A DNA stretch of 64,000 nucleotides. Source: Taudactylus pleione. Lineage: Eukaryota > Chordata > Amphibia > Anura > Myobatrachidae. Below are positions 28,781-40,700 of the stretch, in pieces. The notes beneath the pieces are model-generated. The model had not been told where the DNA came from, ran no database searches, and saw only the letters and a program-made list of their open reading frames with translations. The position numbers and the translations under genes were made by a program. The stretch's first letter is position 1, and every line of letters begins with the position of its first letter. The stretch spans positions 595,501 through 659,500 of the forward strand of contig JAUIMM010000576.1 of assembly GCA_031769625.1 (NCBI GenBank). Direction: 5' to 3'.

Positions 28781-29383
28781 GGACCTCATTCAGAGTCGGT
28801 CTTTGCGGCCGCACGGTTGTAAGGGAAAAGGGGCCGGATATGCAAATGATGCACTTGCAAGTTGCGTCCTTAAGATCGGATTGTTAGCTAGCCGACCAAG
28901 GGGAGGATGCGGCCGTAAGACAAAAAAAATACGCCCCCTTCTCGTACGCATTACACGTCATCTCCGGCCATATAGGGATTAATCGAGACCATCGGTAACC
29001 ATCGGAACTGGTCGTAGAGCTTAAGGTTGACCATACCCTCTCTTAAGCACTACGATCAGGTCAGTGTACAAACCACCCATGTCACGTGTGCCATGACACT
29101 ACTTTGTTAATTATGCACTCCCATAAAACGCTGTTCATATAATTAGGCATGCCTGCGTTCGGATCTCCACTCCCCCGTTTTCAAGCACCTTCCCCTGTTA
29201 CCACCCACAAACGCCTCATTCTGTCACTCAAACTACTGACCTGGCTGTGTTCAAGGAGAGAGATATTTCTGATCGTAGCAGCTAGTTTGCGCACGCGCAT
29301 TGCGAACTTTACGCATGCGCAGTTTAGCAAACATCGGTGGCGTACGACCGTGCGGCCGCAACGACCAACTCTGAATGAGGTCC
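28781..29383. mobile_element. Non-autonomous foldback DNA transposon, 603 bp, PIF/Harbinger-like candidate
   Basis: Terminal inverted repeats of 37 bp lie at 28781-28817 and 29347-29383. They begin ggacctcattcagag, end tgcggccgcacggt, and match at 35 of 37 positions by eye. The bases directly outside both ends are tct (28778-28780 and 29384-29386), consistent with a 3-bp target duplication, as PIF/Harbinger elements make. No transposase frame is present; the short open frames inside are incidental. The interior holds another imperfect hairpin (ctggtcgtagagcttaag at 29008-29025 against 29042-29059, 16 of 18). Phrases such as cctgcgttcgg, actcccccgttttc and gcgcacgcgcattgcg resemble, from memory, an abundant frog foldback family. 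The superfamily call is inference from end structure only. Confidence 0.7.
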
Positions 29384-29570
29384 TCTGTCCTTGGCAGTTC
29401 CATTGACGTGTCATGTGACATGTGTGTGATTCTGTACTGGGAATAAGAGTCTCTAAGAGAAGAAGCCTGGTTATACCCAAACAATATCCTTCACACAGCT
29501 GGATACGGCCGCCCATCCACTCAACGGTTAATTTACCTGGCTGGTCAGTATCTTATAGTATGATCCACTA
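29384..29570. other. Spacer between the transposon and the 19-bp array
   Basis: Non-tandem sequence with no recognised element. A short cacgtgtcatgtgacatgtg-like near-palindromic stretch lies near 29405-29425. Confidence 0.4.
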
Positions 29571-30559
29571 AGGTAATATAATGTTTGGTAATAGTAATAT
29601 AATATACAGTAGGTAATATAATGTACAGTGGGTAATATTGTATAGTAGGGAATATAATGTAGGTAATATAATGTACAGTAGGCAATATAATGAAGGTAAT
29701 ATAATGCACAAATGTATAGTAGGTAATATAATGTACAGTAGATAATATAATGTAGGTAATATAATGTACAGTAGGTGATATAATGTACAGTAGGTTATAT
29801 AATGTAGGTAATATACTGTACAGTAGGTAATATAATGTACAGTAGGTAATAGTGTATAGTAGGGAATATAATGTAGGTAATATAATGTACAGTAGGTAAT
29901 ATAATGTACATGGTAATAAAATGTATAGTAGGTAATATAATGTACTGTAGGTAATATAATGTATAGTAGGTAATATAATGTAGGTAATATAATGTACTGT
30001 AGGTAATATAATGTAGGTAAGATAATGTACAGTAGGTATAATGTAGGCAATATAATATACAGTAGGTAATATAATGTACAGTAGGTAAGATAATGTAGGT
30101 AAAATAATGTACAGTAGATATAATGTACAGTAAATAATATAATGTAGGTAAGATTATGTAAGTAATATAATGTACAGTAATAAATATACAGTAGGTAATA
30201 AAATGTAGGTAATATAATGTACAGTAAAAAAATATACAGTAGGTAATAAAATGTAGGTAATATAATGTACAGTAATAAATATACAGTAGGTAATACAATT
30301 TAGGTAATATAATGTACAGTAAGTAAGATAATGTAGGTAAAATAATGTACAGTAGGTATAATGTACAGTAAATAATATAATGTAGGTAAGATTATGTAAG
30401 TAGTATAATGTACAGTAATAAATATACAGTAGGTAATAAAATGTAGGTAATATAATGTAAAGTAAAAAAATATACAGTAGGTAATAAAATGTAGGTAATA
30501 TAATGTACAGTAATAAATATACAGTAGGTAATACAATTTAGGTAATATAATGTACAGTA
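29571..30559. repeat. 19-bp AT-rich minisatellite, left part
   Basis: The unit is ggtaatataatgtacagta (19 bp), with frequent truncated units (ggtaatataatgta) and variants such as ataaatatacagta. The complement is stop-poor and gives long false minus-strand frames rich in Tyr, Leu and Ile (for example 29568-30050); these are not genes. Confidence 0.93.
30065..30540. repeat. Higher-order duplication, 238 bp x 2, in the 19-bp array
   Basis: The order of truncated and variant units from 30065 to 30302 recurs 238 bp later, for example aggtaat at 30064 and 30302 and atacaatt at 30293 and 30531. Small substitutions separate the copies. Confidence 0.8.
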
Positions 30560-30567
30560 GGTAATAT
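30560..30567. repeat. Left target-site duplication of the hAT-like element
   Basis: ggtaatat directly precedes the element and is repeated directly after it at 30789-30796. The 8-bp length is the hAT hallmark. The word also belongs to the 19-bp repeat unit, so chance agreement is possible, but both junctions are exact. Confidence 0.8.
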
Positions 30568-30788
30568 CAGGGATGGACTGGGGTTGTACATCAGCCCTGG
30601 CCAGGCCTCGCGACACACGCCCCCCTCTCTTCCCAGCCCACTGCTGCCACCCCTTCCCCTGACAGCATATTTTGTATCCGGCGGCGATGGGTGGAGGGCA
30701 GGGGTACTTCTGCCCCCCTTCAACTGGCCTTGACACCATCGGCCCTACTGGCAAATGCCAGAAGTGCCTGATGGCCAATCCGACCCTG
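30568..30788. mobile_element. Non-autonomous hAT-like element, 221 bp
   Basis: The element begins cagggatggactgg and ends ccaatccgaccctg. The complement of the right end reads cagggtcggattgg, so the terminal inverted repeats agree at 11 of 14 positions and show the CAGGG...CCCTG ends typical of many vertebrate hAT elements. It sits inside the 19-bp array and is flanked by an exact 8-bp duplication. It is GC-rich against an AT-rich array. A small palindrome, ctggcaaatgccag, lies at 30748-30761. No transposase is encoded. Similar short elements are, from memory, common in frog and fish genomes. Confidence 0.85.
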
Positions 30789-31045
30789 GGTAATATAACG
30801 TTGGTATAATACACAGTAGGTAATATATTGATAATATAAAGTATAGTGGGTAATAAAATGTTGGTAATATAATACACGGTAGTTAATATAATATCGATAA
30901 TATAATGTATAGTGGGTAATATAATGTCTGTAATATAACGTTGGTAATATAATACACAGTAGGTAATATAATGTAGGTAATATAATGTAATGTAGGTAAT
31001 ATAATGTCGGTAATATAATACACAGTAGGTATAATGTGGATAATG
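30789..31045. repeat. 19-bp AT-rich minisatellite, right part
   Basis: The array resumes directly after the hAT-like element but with a shifted consensus (ggtaatataatgtcggtaat, tataatacacagtagg). The left and right portions had therefore partly diverged, or amplified separately. Confidence 0.9.
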
Positions 31046-31994
31046 ATGGACACAAAGACGATATTTATGCATGTTGAGCGATTATCGATATTCTCTGCAT
31101 GCGTCTAAGTCACATGGCACATGCGTCATCGTACATTACGGTTGTTGCTCACAGCAACTATTTACCCGCAGTGAGAATGACAGCCAGGGCATGTGGGTGG
31201 GTAACAGGGGAATGGCGGCACAGAATGCAGGTGTGTCACAGCCTGTGCCTGCGTTCCCGTACACAATAAAAATGTAACTGGCATCTTAGTACATGCGCAC
31301 ATTCTGCGCGACTATAGGCTTACTCAGAAGGGCGATTATAGAAGGATCTGCGACAGATGCTGCAATAAAGATCTAGGCGCCTGCGATATTTCAAGATTCT
31401 CACACAACATTTTCGAAAGTAGGCAAGTATGGGCGTTACTCAGTATACATATATAGCTCACATCCTTGTCTGGCTCAGTGGGTAAGATCAAGCTGGATCA
31501 CTTTGTACCTACCCGCAGCGATTGTAGACTGCGCATGTGCAGGAGTCCCAGCACGGGAGGTAAGAGGCCACTGATGCAGTCACTTCACTAAGAGCACATC
31601 GGGGGGGGTCTTCTTTTGGAGCCCGTCCCTGCGGGTGCTTTTTGTTACATCCTGGCACAACTGCAATTATTAATAAATGGTCTCCTCTTTCACCCATCGC
31701 TACTGCCCATTGCTCGGTGTGGTACTGTCATGTCGCACACAACCTTAGTGGATTACCAAGAAGACCATCAAACCTGACTCTGTAGAAAGTAAGTTGGTAA
31801 CTAGGATCCCATAGGTGAGCCTGCAGAAGGATCATTAACGTGTGACCTCAATCACCAGTAGAGGGAGCATAAAAGAGGGGGGGCACAGAGGGGGCATCTG
31901 TCCTTGGGCCCAGAGCTTAAGGCAAGAAGGATGGCTGATGGGAGCCCCGGCCCCCAGGTATTAGCACATCCAGTCTGTAAATTTGAATGAGTAA
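31046..31994. other. Non-tandem spacer between the 19-bp and 83-bp arrays
   Basis: About 950 bp with no supportable gene. It contains phrases typical of dispersed elements, including tttacccgcagtgagaatga near 31163 and tacccgcagcgattgtag near 31509 (an imperfect direct repeat), and cgcacattctgcgcg and actgcgcatgtgcag. A short G run (gggggggtc) lies near 31602. The whole may be one or two degraded elements; I cannot define ends. Confidence 0.4.
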
Positions 31995-34349
31995 AATACA
32001 AGCGGTGTTCCCATTAATCCGCTCGCCTCTGTACTGTACATGTCTCACCTGTGTGCTCAGTATATGTCCAGCACTGATACAAGCGGTGTTCCCATTAATC
32101 CGCTCGCCTCTGTACTGTACATATCTCACCTGTGTGCTCAGTATATGTCCAGCACTAATACAATCAGTGTTCCCATTAATCCGCAGGCCTCTGTACTGTG
32201 CATGTGTCTCACCTGTGTGCTCAGTATATGTCCAGCACTGATACAAGCGGTGTTCCCATTAATCCGCTCGCCTCTGTACTGTGCATGTGTCTCACCTGTG
32301 TGCTCAGTATATGTCCAGCACTGATACAAGCGGTGTTCCCATTAATCCGCTCGCCTCTGTACTGTGCATGTCTCTCACCTGTGTGCTCAGTATATGTCCA
32401 GCACTGATACGAGCGGTGTTCCCATTAATCCGCTCGCCTCTGTACTGTGCATGTCTCTCACCTGTGTGCTCAGTATATGTCCAGCACTGATACAAGCGGT
32501 GTTCCCATTAATCCGCAGGCCTCTGTACTGTGCATGTGTCTCACCTGTGTGCTCAGTATATGTCCAGCACTGATACAAGCGGTGTTCCCATTAATCCGCT
32601 CGCCTCTGTACTGTGCATGTGTCTCACCTGTGTGCTCAGTATATGTCCAGCACTGATACAAGCGGTGTTCCCATTAATCCGCTCGCCTCTGTACTGTGCA
32701 TGTGTCTCACCTGTGTGCTCAGTATATGTCCAGCACTGATACAAGCGGTGTTCCCATTAATCCGCTCGCCTCTGTACTGTGCATGTCTCTCACCTGTGTG
32801 CTCAGTATATGTCCAGCAGTGATACGAGCGGTGTTACCATTAATCCGCTCGCCTCTGTACTGTGCATGTCTCTCACCTGTGTGCTCAGTATATGTCCAGC
32901 ACTGATACAAGCGGTGTTCCCATTAATCCGCAGGCCTCTGTACTGTGCATGTGTCTCACCTGTGTGCTCAGTATATGTCCAGCACTGATACAAGCGGTGT
33001 TCCCATTAATCCGCTCGCCTCTGTACTGTGCATGTGTCTCACCTGTGTGCTCAGTATATGTCCAGCACTGATACAAGCGGTGTTCCCATTAATCCGCTCG
33101 CCTCTGTACTGTGCATGTGTCTCACCTGTGTGCTCAGTATATGTCCAGCACTGATACAAGTGGTGTTCCCATTAATCCGCAGGCCTCTGTATTGTGCATG
33201 TGTCTCACCTGTGTGCTCAGTATATGTCCAGCACTGATACAAGCGGTGTTCCCATTAATCCGCTCGCCTCTGTACTGTGCATGTGTCTCACCTGTGTGCT
33301 CAGTATATGTCCAGCACTGATACAAGCGGTGTTCCCATTAATCCGCTCGCCTCTGTACTGTGCATGTCTCTCACCTGTGTGCTCAGTATATGTCCAGCAC
33401 TGATACGAGCGGTGTTCCCATTAATCCGCTCGCCTCTGTACTGTACATGTCTCACCTGTGTGCTCAGTATATGTCCAGCACTGATACGAGCGGAGTTCCC
33501 ATTAATCCGCAGGCCTCTGTATTGTGCATGTGTCTCACCTGTGTGCTCAGTATATGTCCAGCACTGATACAAGCAGTGTTCCCATTAATCCGCTCGCCTC
33601 TGTACTGTGCATGTGTCTCACCTGTGTGCTCAGTATATGTCCAGCACTGATACAAGCGGTGTTCCCATTAATCCGCAGGCCTCTGTACTGTGCATGTGTC
33701 TCACCTGTGTGCTCAGTATATGTCCAGCACTGATACAAGCGGTGTTCCCATTAATCCGCTCGCCTCTGTACTGTGCATGTGTCTCACCTGTGTGCTCAGT
33801 ATATGTCCAGCACTGATACAAGCGGTATTCCCATTAATCCGCTCGCCTCTGTACTGTGCATGTGTCTCACCTGTGTGCTCAGTATATGTCCAGCATTGAT
33901 ACAAGCGGTGTTCCCATTAATCCGCTCACCTCTGTACTGTAAATGTCTCACCTGTGTGCTCAGTATATGTCCAGCACTGATACAAGCGGTGTTCCCATTA
34001 ATCCGCTCGCCTATGTACTGTACATGTCTCACCTGTGTGCTCAGTATATGTCCAGCACTGATACGAGCGGTGTTCCCATTAATCCACTCGCCTCTGTACT
34101 GTGCATGTGTCTCACCTGTGTGCTCAGTATATGTCCAGCACTGATACAAGCGGTGTTCCCATTAATCCGCTCGCCTCTGTACTGTGCATGTGTCTCACCT
34201 GTGTGCTCAGTATATGTCCAGCACTGATACAAGCGGTGTTCCCATTAATCCGCTCGCCTCTGTACTGTGCATGTCTCTCACCTGTGTGCTCAGTATATGT
34301 CCAGCACTGATACAAGCGGTGTTCCCATTAATCCGCTCGCCTCTGTACT

Positions 34350-37300
34350 GTGCATGTCTCTCACCTGTGTGCTCAGTATATGTCCAGCACTGATACAAGC
34401 GGTGTTCCCATTAATCCGCTCGCTTCTGTACTGTGCATGTGTCTCACCTGTGTGCTCAGTATATGTCCAGCACTGATACAAGCGGTGTTCCCATTAATCC
34501 GCTCGCCTTTGTACTGTACAAGTCTCACCTGTGTGCTCAGTATATGTCCAGCACTGATACAAGCGGTGTTCCCATTAATCCGCAGGCCTCTGTACTGTGC
34601 ATGTCTCTCACCTGTGTGCTCAGTATATGTCCAGCACTGATACGAGCGGTGTTCCCATTAATCCGCAGGCCTCTGTACTGTGCATGTGTCTCACCTGTGT
34701 GCTCAGTATATGTCCAGCACTGATACAAGCGGTGATCCCATAAATCCGCTCGCCTCTGTACTGTGCATGTGTCTCACCTGTGTGCTCAGTATATGTCCAG
34801 CACTGATACAAGCGGTGTTCCCATTAATCCGCTCGCCTCTGTACTGTGCATGTCTCTCACTTGTGTGCTCAGTATATGTACAGCACTGATACAAGCGGTG
34901 TTCCCATTAATCCACTTGCCTCTGTACTGTACATGTCTCTCACCTGTGTGCTCAGTATATGTCCAGCACTGATACAAGCGGTGTTCCCATTAATCCGATC
35001 GCCTCTGTACTGTGCATGTCTCTCACCTGTGTGCTCAGTATATGTCCAGCACTGATACGAGCGGTGTTCCCATTAATCCGCTCGCCTCTGTACTGTACAT
35101 GTCTCACCTGTGTGATCAGTATATGTCCAGCACTGATACGAGCAGTGTTCCCATTAATCCGCAGGCCTCTGTATTGTGCATGTCTCTCACCTGTGTGCTC
35201 AGTATATGTCCAGCACTGATACAAGCGGTGTTCCCATTAATCCGCTCGCCTCTGTACTGTGCATGTGTCTCACCTGTGTGCTCAGTATATGTCCAGCACT
35301 GATACAAGCGGTGTTCCCATTAATCCGCAGGCCTCTGTACTGTGCATGTGTCTCACCTGTGTGCTCAGTATATGTCCAGCACTGATACAAGCGGTGTTCC
35401 CATTAATCCGCTCGCCTCTGTACTGTGCATGTCTCTCACCTGTGTGCTCAGTATATGTCCAGCACTGATACGAGCGGTGTTCCCATTAATCCGCTCGCCT
35501 CTGTACTGTGCATGTCTCTCACCTGTGTGCTCAGTATATGTCCAGCACTGATACAAGCGGTGTTCCCATTAATCCGCGTGCCTCTGTACTGTGCATGTGT
35601 CTCACCTGTGTGCTCAGTATATGTCCAGCATTGATACAAGCAGTGTTCCTATTAATCCGCTCACCTCTGTACTGAACATGTCTCACATGTGTGCTCAGTA
35701 TATGTCCAGCACTGATACAAGCGGTGTTCCCATTAATCCGCTCGCCTCTGTACTGTACATGTCTCACCTGTGTGCTCAGTATATGTCCAGCACTGATACG
35801 AGCGGTGTTCCCATTAATCCACTCGCCTCTGTACTGTGCATGTGTCTCACCTGTGTGCTCAGTATATGTCCAGCACTGATACAAGCGGTGTTCCCATTAA
35901 TCCGCTCGCCTCTGTACTGTGCATGTGTCTCACCTGTGTGCTCAGTATATGTCCAGCACTGATACAAGCGGTGTTCCCATTAATCCGCTCGCCTCTGTAC
36001 TGTGCATGTCTCTCACCTGTGTGCTCAATATATGTCTAGCACTGATACAAGCGGTGTTCCCATTAATCCGCTCGCCTCTGTACTGTGCATGTCTCTCACC
36101 TGTGTGCTCAGTATATGTACAGCACTGATACAAGCGATGTTCCCATTAATCCGCTCGCCTCTGTACTGTGCATGTGTCTCACCTGTGTGCTCAGAATATG
36201 TCCAGCACTGATACAAGCGGAGTTCCCATTAATCCGCTCGCCTCTGTACTGTACATGTCTCACCTGTGTGCTCAGTATATGTCCAGCACTGATACAAGCG
36301 GTGTTCACATTAATCCGCAGGCCTCTGTACTGTGCATGTGTCTCACCTGTGTGCTCAGTATATGTCCAGCACTGATACAAGCGGTGTTCCCATTAATCCG
36401 CTCGCCTCTGTACTGTGCATGTGTCTCACCTGTGTGCTCAGTATATGTCCAGCACTGATACAAGCGGTGTTCCCATTAATCCGCTCGCCTCTGTACTGTG
36501 CATGTCTCTCACCTGTGTGCTCAGTATATGTCCAGCACTGATACAAGCGGTGTTCCCATTAATCCGCTCGCTTCTGTACTGTGCATGTGTCTCACCTGTG
36601 TGCTCAGTATATGTCCAGCACTGATACAAGCGGTGTTCCCATTAATCTGCTCGCCTCTGTACTGTACATGTCTCACCTGTGTGCTCAGTATATGTCCAGC
36701 ACTGATACAAGCGGTGTTCCCATTAATCCGCTCGCCTCTGTACTGTACAAGTCTCACCTGTGTGCTCAGTATATGTCCAACACTGATACAAGCGGTGTTC
36801 CCATTAATCCGCAGGCCTCTGTACTGTGCATGTCTCTCACCTGTGTGCTCAGTATATGTCCAGCACTGATACGAGCAGTGTTCCCATTAATCCGCAGGCC
36901 TCTGTACTGTGCATGTGTCTCACCTGTGTGCTCAGTATATGTCCAGCACTGATACAAGCGGTGATCCCATTAATCCGCTCGCCTCTGTACTGTGCATGTG
37001 TCTCACCTGTGTGCTCAGTATATGTCCAGCACTGATACAAGCGGTGTTCCCATTAATCCGCTCGCCTCTGTACTGTGCATGTCTCTCACTTGTGTGCTCA
37101 GTATATGTCCAGCACTGATACAAGCGGTGTTCCCATTAATCCACTTGCCTCTGTACTGTACATGTCTCTCACCTGTGTGCTCAGTATATGTCCAGCACTG
37201 ATACAAGCGGTGTTCCCATTAATCCGCTCGCCTCTGTACTGTGCATGTCTCTCACCTGTGTGCTCAGTATATGTCCAGCACTGATACGAGCGGTGTTCCC

Positions 37301-37700
37301 ATTAATCCGCTCGCCTCTGTACTGTACATGTCTCACCTGTGTGCTCAGTATATGTCCAGCACTGATACGAGCGGTGTTCCCATTAATCCGCAGGCCTCTG
37401 TATTGTGCATGTGTCTCACCTGTGTGCTCAGTATATGTCCAGCACTGATACAAGCGGTGTTCCCATTAATCCGCTCGCCTCTGTACTGTGCATGTGTCTC
37501 ACCTGTGTGCTCAGTATATGTCCAGCACTGATACAAGCGGTGTTCCCATTAATCTGCTCGCCTCTGTACTGTGCATGTCTCTCACCTGTGTGCTCAGTAT
37601 ATGTCCAGCACTGATACAAGCGGTGTTCCCATTAATCCGCTCGCCTCTGTACTGTGCATGTGTCTCACCTGTGTGCTCAGTATATGTCCAGCACTGACAC
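34350..37700. repeat. Higher-order duplication of about 2.2 kb in the 83-bp array
   Basis: Rare variants recur about 2229 bp apart: ggtgatccca near 34733 and 36962, and the cgctcgcttctg, tgtacaagtctcacc, cgcaggcc monomer order near 34420-34600 and 36560-36830. The spacing corresponds to 27 monomers, some of them 81 bp. Confidence 0.7.
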
Positions 37701-40700
37701 AAGCGGTGTTCCCATTAATCCGCAGGCCTCTGTACTGTGCATGTGTCTCACCTGTGTGCTCAGTATATGTCCAGCACTGATACAAGCGGTGTTCCCATTA
37801 ATCCGCTCGCCTCTATACTGTGCATGTCTCTCACCTGTGTGCTCAGTATATGTCCAGCACTGATACGAGCGGTGTTCCCATTAATCCGCTCGCCTCTGTA
37901 CTGTGCATGTCTCTCACCTGTGTGCTCAGTATATGTCCAGCACTGATACAAGCGGTGTTCCCATTAATCCGCGTGCCTCTGTACTGTGCATGTGTCTCAC
38001 CTGTGTGCTCAGTATATGTCCAGCATTGATACAAGCAGTGTTCCCATTAATCCGCTCGCCTCTGTACTGTACATGTCTCACCTGTGTGCTCAGTATATGT
38101 CCAGCACTGATACGAGCGGTGTTCCCATTAATCCACTCGCCTCTGTACTGTGCATGTGTCTCACCTGTGTGCTCAGTATATGTCCAGCACTGATACAAGC
38201 GGTGTTCCCATTAATCCGCTCGCCTCTGTACTGTGCATGTGTCTCACCTGTGTGCTCAGTATATGTCCAGCACTGATACAAGCGGTGTTCCCATTAATCC
38301 GCTCGCTTCTGTACTGTGCATGTCTCTCACCTGTGTGCTCAATATATGTCCAGCACTGATACAAGCGGTGTTCCCATTAATCCGCTAGCCTCTGTACTGT
38401 GCATGTCTCTCACCTGTGTGCTCAGTATATGTCCAGCACTGATACAAGCGATGTTTCCATTAATCCGCTCGCCTCTGTACTGTGCATGTGTCTCACCTGT
38501 GTGCTCAGAATATGTCCAGCACTGATACAAGCGGTGTTCCTATTAATCCGCTCGCCTCTGTACTGTACATGTCTCACCTGTGTGCTCAGTATAAGTCCAG
38601 CACTGATACAAGCAGTGTTCCCATTAATCCGCTCGCCTCTGTACTGTACATGTCTCACCTGTGTGCTCAGTATATGTCCAGTACTGATACAAGCGGTGTT
38701 CCCATTAATCCGCAGGCCTCTGTACTGTGCATGTCTCTCACCTGTGTGCTCAGTATATGTCCAGCACTGATACGAGCGGTGTTCCCATTAATCCGCAGGC
38801 CTCTGTATTGTGCATGTGTCTCACCTGTGTGCTCAGTGTATGTCCAGCACTAAAACAAGCGGTGTTCCCATTAATCCGCAGGCCTCTGTATTGTGCATGT
38901 GTCTCACCTGTGTGCTCAGTATATGTCCAGCACTGATACAAGCGGTGTTCCCATTAATCCGCTCGCCTCTGTACTGTGCATGTGTCTCACCTGTGTGCTC
39001 AGTATATGTCCAGCACTGATACAAGCGATGTTTCCATTAATCCGCTCGCCTCTGTACTGTGCATGTGTCTCACCTGTGTGCTCAGAATATGTCCAGCACT
39101 GATACAAGCGGTGTTCCTATTAATCCGCTCGCCTCTGTACTGTACATGTCTCACCTGTGTGCTCAGTATAAGTCCAGCACTGATACAAGCAGTGTTCCCA
39201 TTAATCCGCTCGCCTCTGTACTGTACAAGTCTCACCTGTGTGCTCAGTATATGTCCAACACTGATACAAGCGGTGTTCCCATTAATCCGCAGGCCTCTGT
39301 ACTGTGCATGTCTCTCACCTGTGTGCTCAGTATATGTCCAGCACTGATACGAGCGGTGTTCCCATTAATCCGCTCGCCTCTGTACTGTGCATGTCTCTCA
39401 CCTGTGTGCTCAGTATATGTCCAGCACTGACACAAGCGGTGTTCCCATTAATCCGCAGGCCTCTGTACTGTGCATGTGTCTCACCTGTGTGCTCAGTATA
39501 TGTCCAGCACTGATACAAGCGGTGTTCCCATTAATCCGCTCGCCTCTATACTGTGCATGTCTCTCACCTGTGTGCTCAGTATATGTCCAGCACTGATACG
39601 AGCGGTGTTCCCATTAATCCGCTCGCCTCTGTACTGTGCATGTCTCTCACCTGTGTGCTCAGTATATGTCCAGCACTGATACAAGCGGTGTTCCCATTAA
39701 TCCGCGTGCCTCTGTACTGTGCATGTGTCTCACCTGTGTGCTCAGTATATGTCCAGCATTGATACAAGCAGTGTTCCCATTAATCCGCTCGCCTCTGTAC
39801 TGTACATGTCTCACCTGTGTGCTCAGTATATGTCCAGCACTGATACGAGCGGTGTTCCCATTAATCCACTCGCCTCTGTACTGTGCATGTGTCTCACCTG
39901 TGTGCTCAGTATATGTCCAGCACTGATACAAGCGGTGTTCCCATTAATCCGCTCGCCTCTGTACTGTGCATGTGTCTCACCTGTGTGCTCAGTATATGTC
40001 CAGCACTGATACAAGCGGTGTTCCCATTAATCCGCTCGCTTCTGTACTGTGCATGTCTCTCACCTGTGTGCTCAATATATGTCCAGCACTGATACAAGCG
40101 GTGTTCCCATTAATCCGCTAGCCTCTGTACTGTGCATGTCTCTCACCTGTGTGCTCAGTATATGTCCAGCACTGATACAAGCGATGTTTCCATTAATCCG
40201 CTCGCCTCTGTACTGTGCATGTGTCTCACCTGTGTGCTCAGAATATGTCCAGCACTGATACAAGCGGTGTTCCTATTAATCCGCTCGCCTCTGTACTGTA
40301 CATGTCTCACCTGTGTGCTCAGTATAAGTCCAGCACTGATACAAGCAGTGTTCCCATTAATCCGCTCGCCTCTGTACTGTACATGTCTCACCTGTGTGCT
40401 CAGTATATGTCCAGTACTGATACAAGCGGTGTTCCCATTAATCCGCAGGCCTCTGTACTGTGCATGTCTCTCACCTGTGTGCTCAGTATATGTCCAGCAC
40501 TGATACGAGCGGTGTTCCCATTAATCCGCAGGCCTCTGTATTGTGCATGTGTCTCACCTGTGTGCTCAGTGTATGTCCAGCACTAAAACAAGCGGTGTTC
40601 CCATTAATCCGCAGGCCTCTGTATTGTGCATGTGTCTCACCTGTGTGCTCAGTATATGTCCAGCACTGATACAAGCGGTGTTCCCATTAATCCGCTCGCC

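Noticed and set aside
28770..29516. Several 70-111 codon frames within and around the foldback transposon as transposase
   Set aside because: They overlap each other on both strands, span the inverted ends and show no transposase motif.
29568..31072. Minus-strand Tyr/Leu/Ile-rich frames up to 226 codons as membrane proteins
   Set aside because: They are the complement of the AT-rich 19-bp minisatellite; the hydrophobic pattern is just the repeat read in rotating phases, and the 226-codon frame also runs through the hAT-like insertion.
31473..31490. tRNA or tRNA-derived SINE from ggctcagtgggta
   Set aside because: It resembles an A box, but no B box lies at proper distance and no cloverleaf can be drawn.
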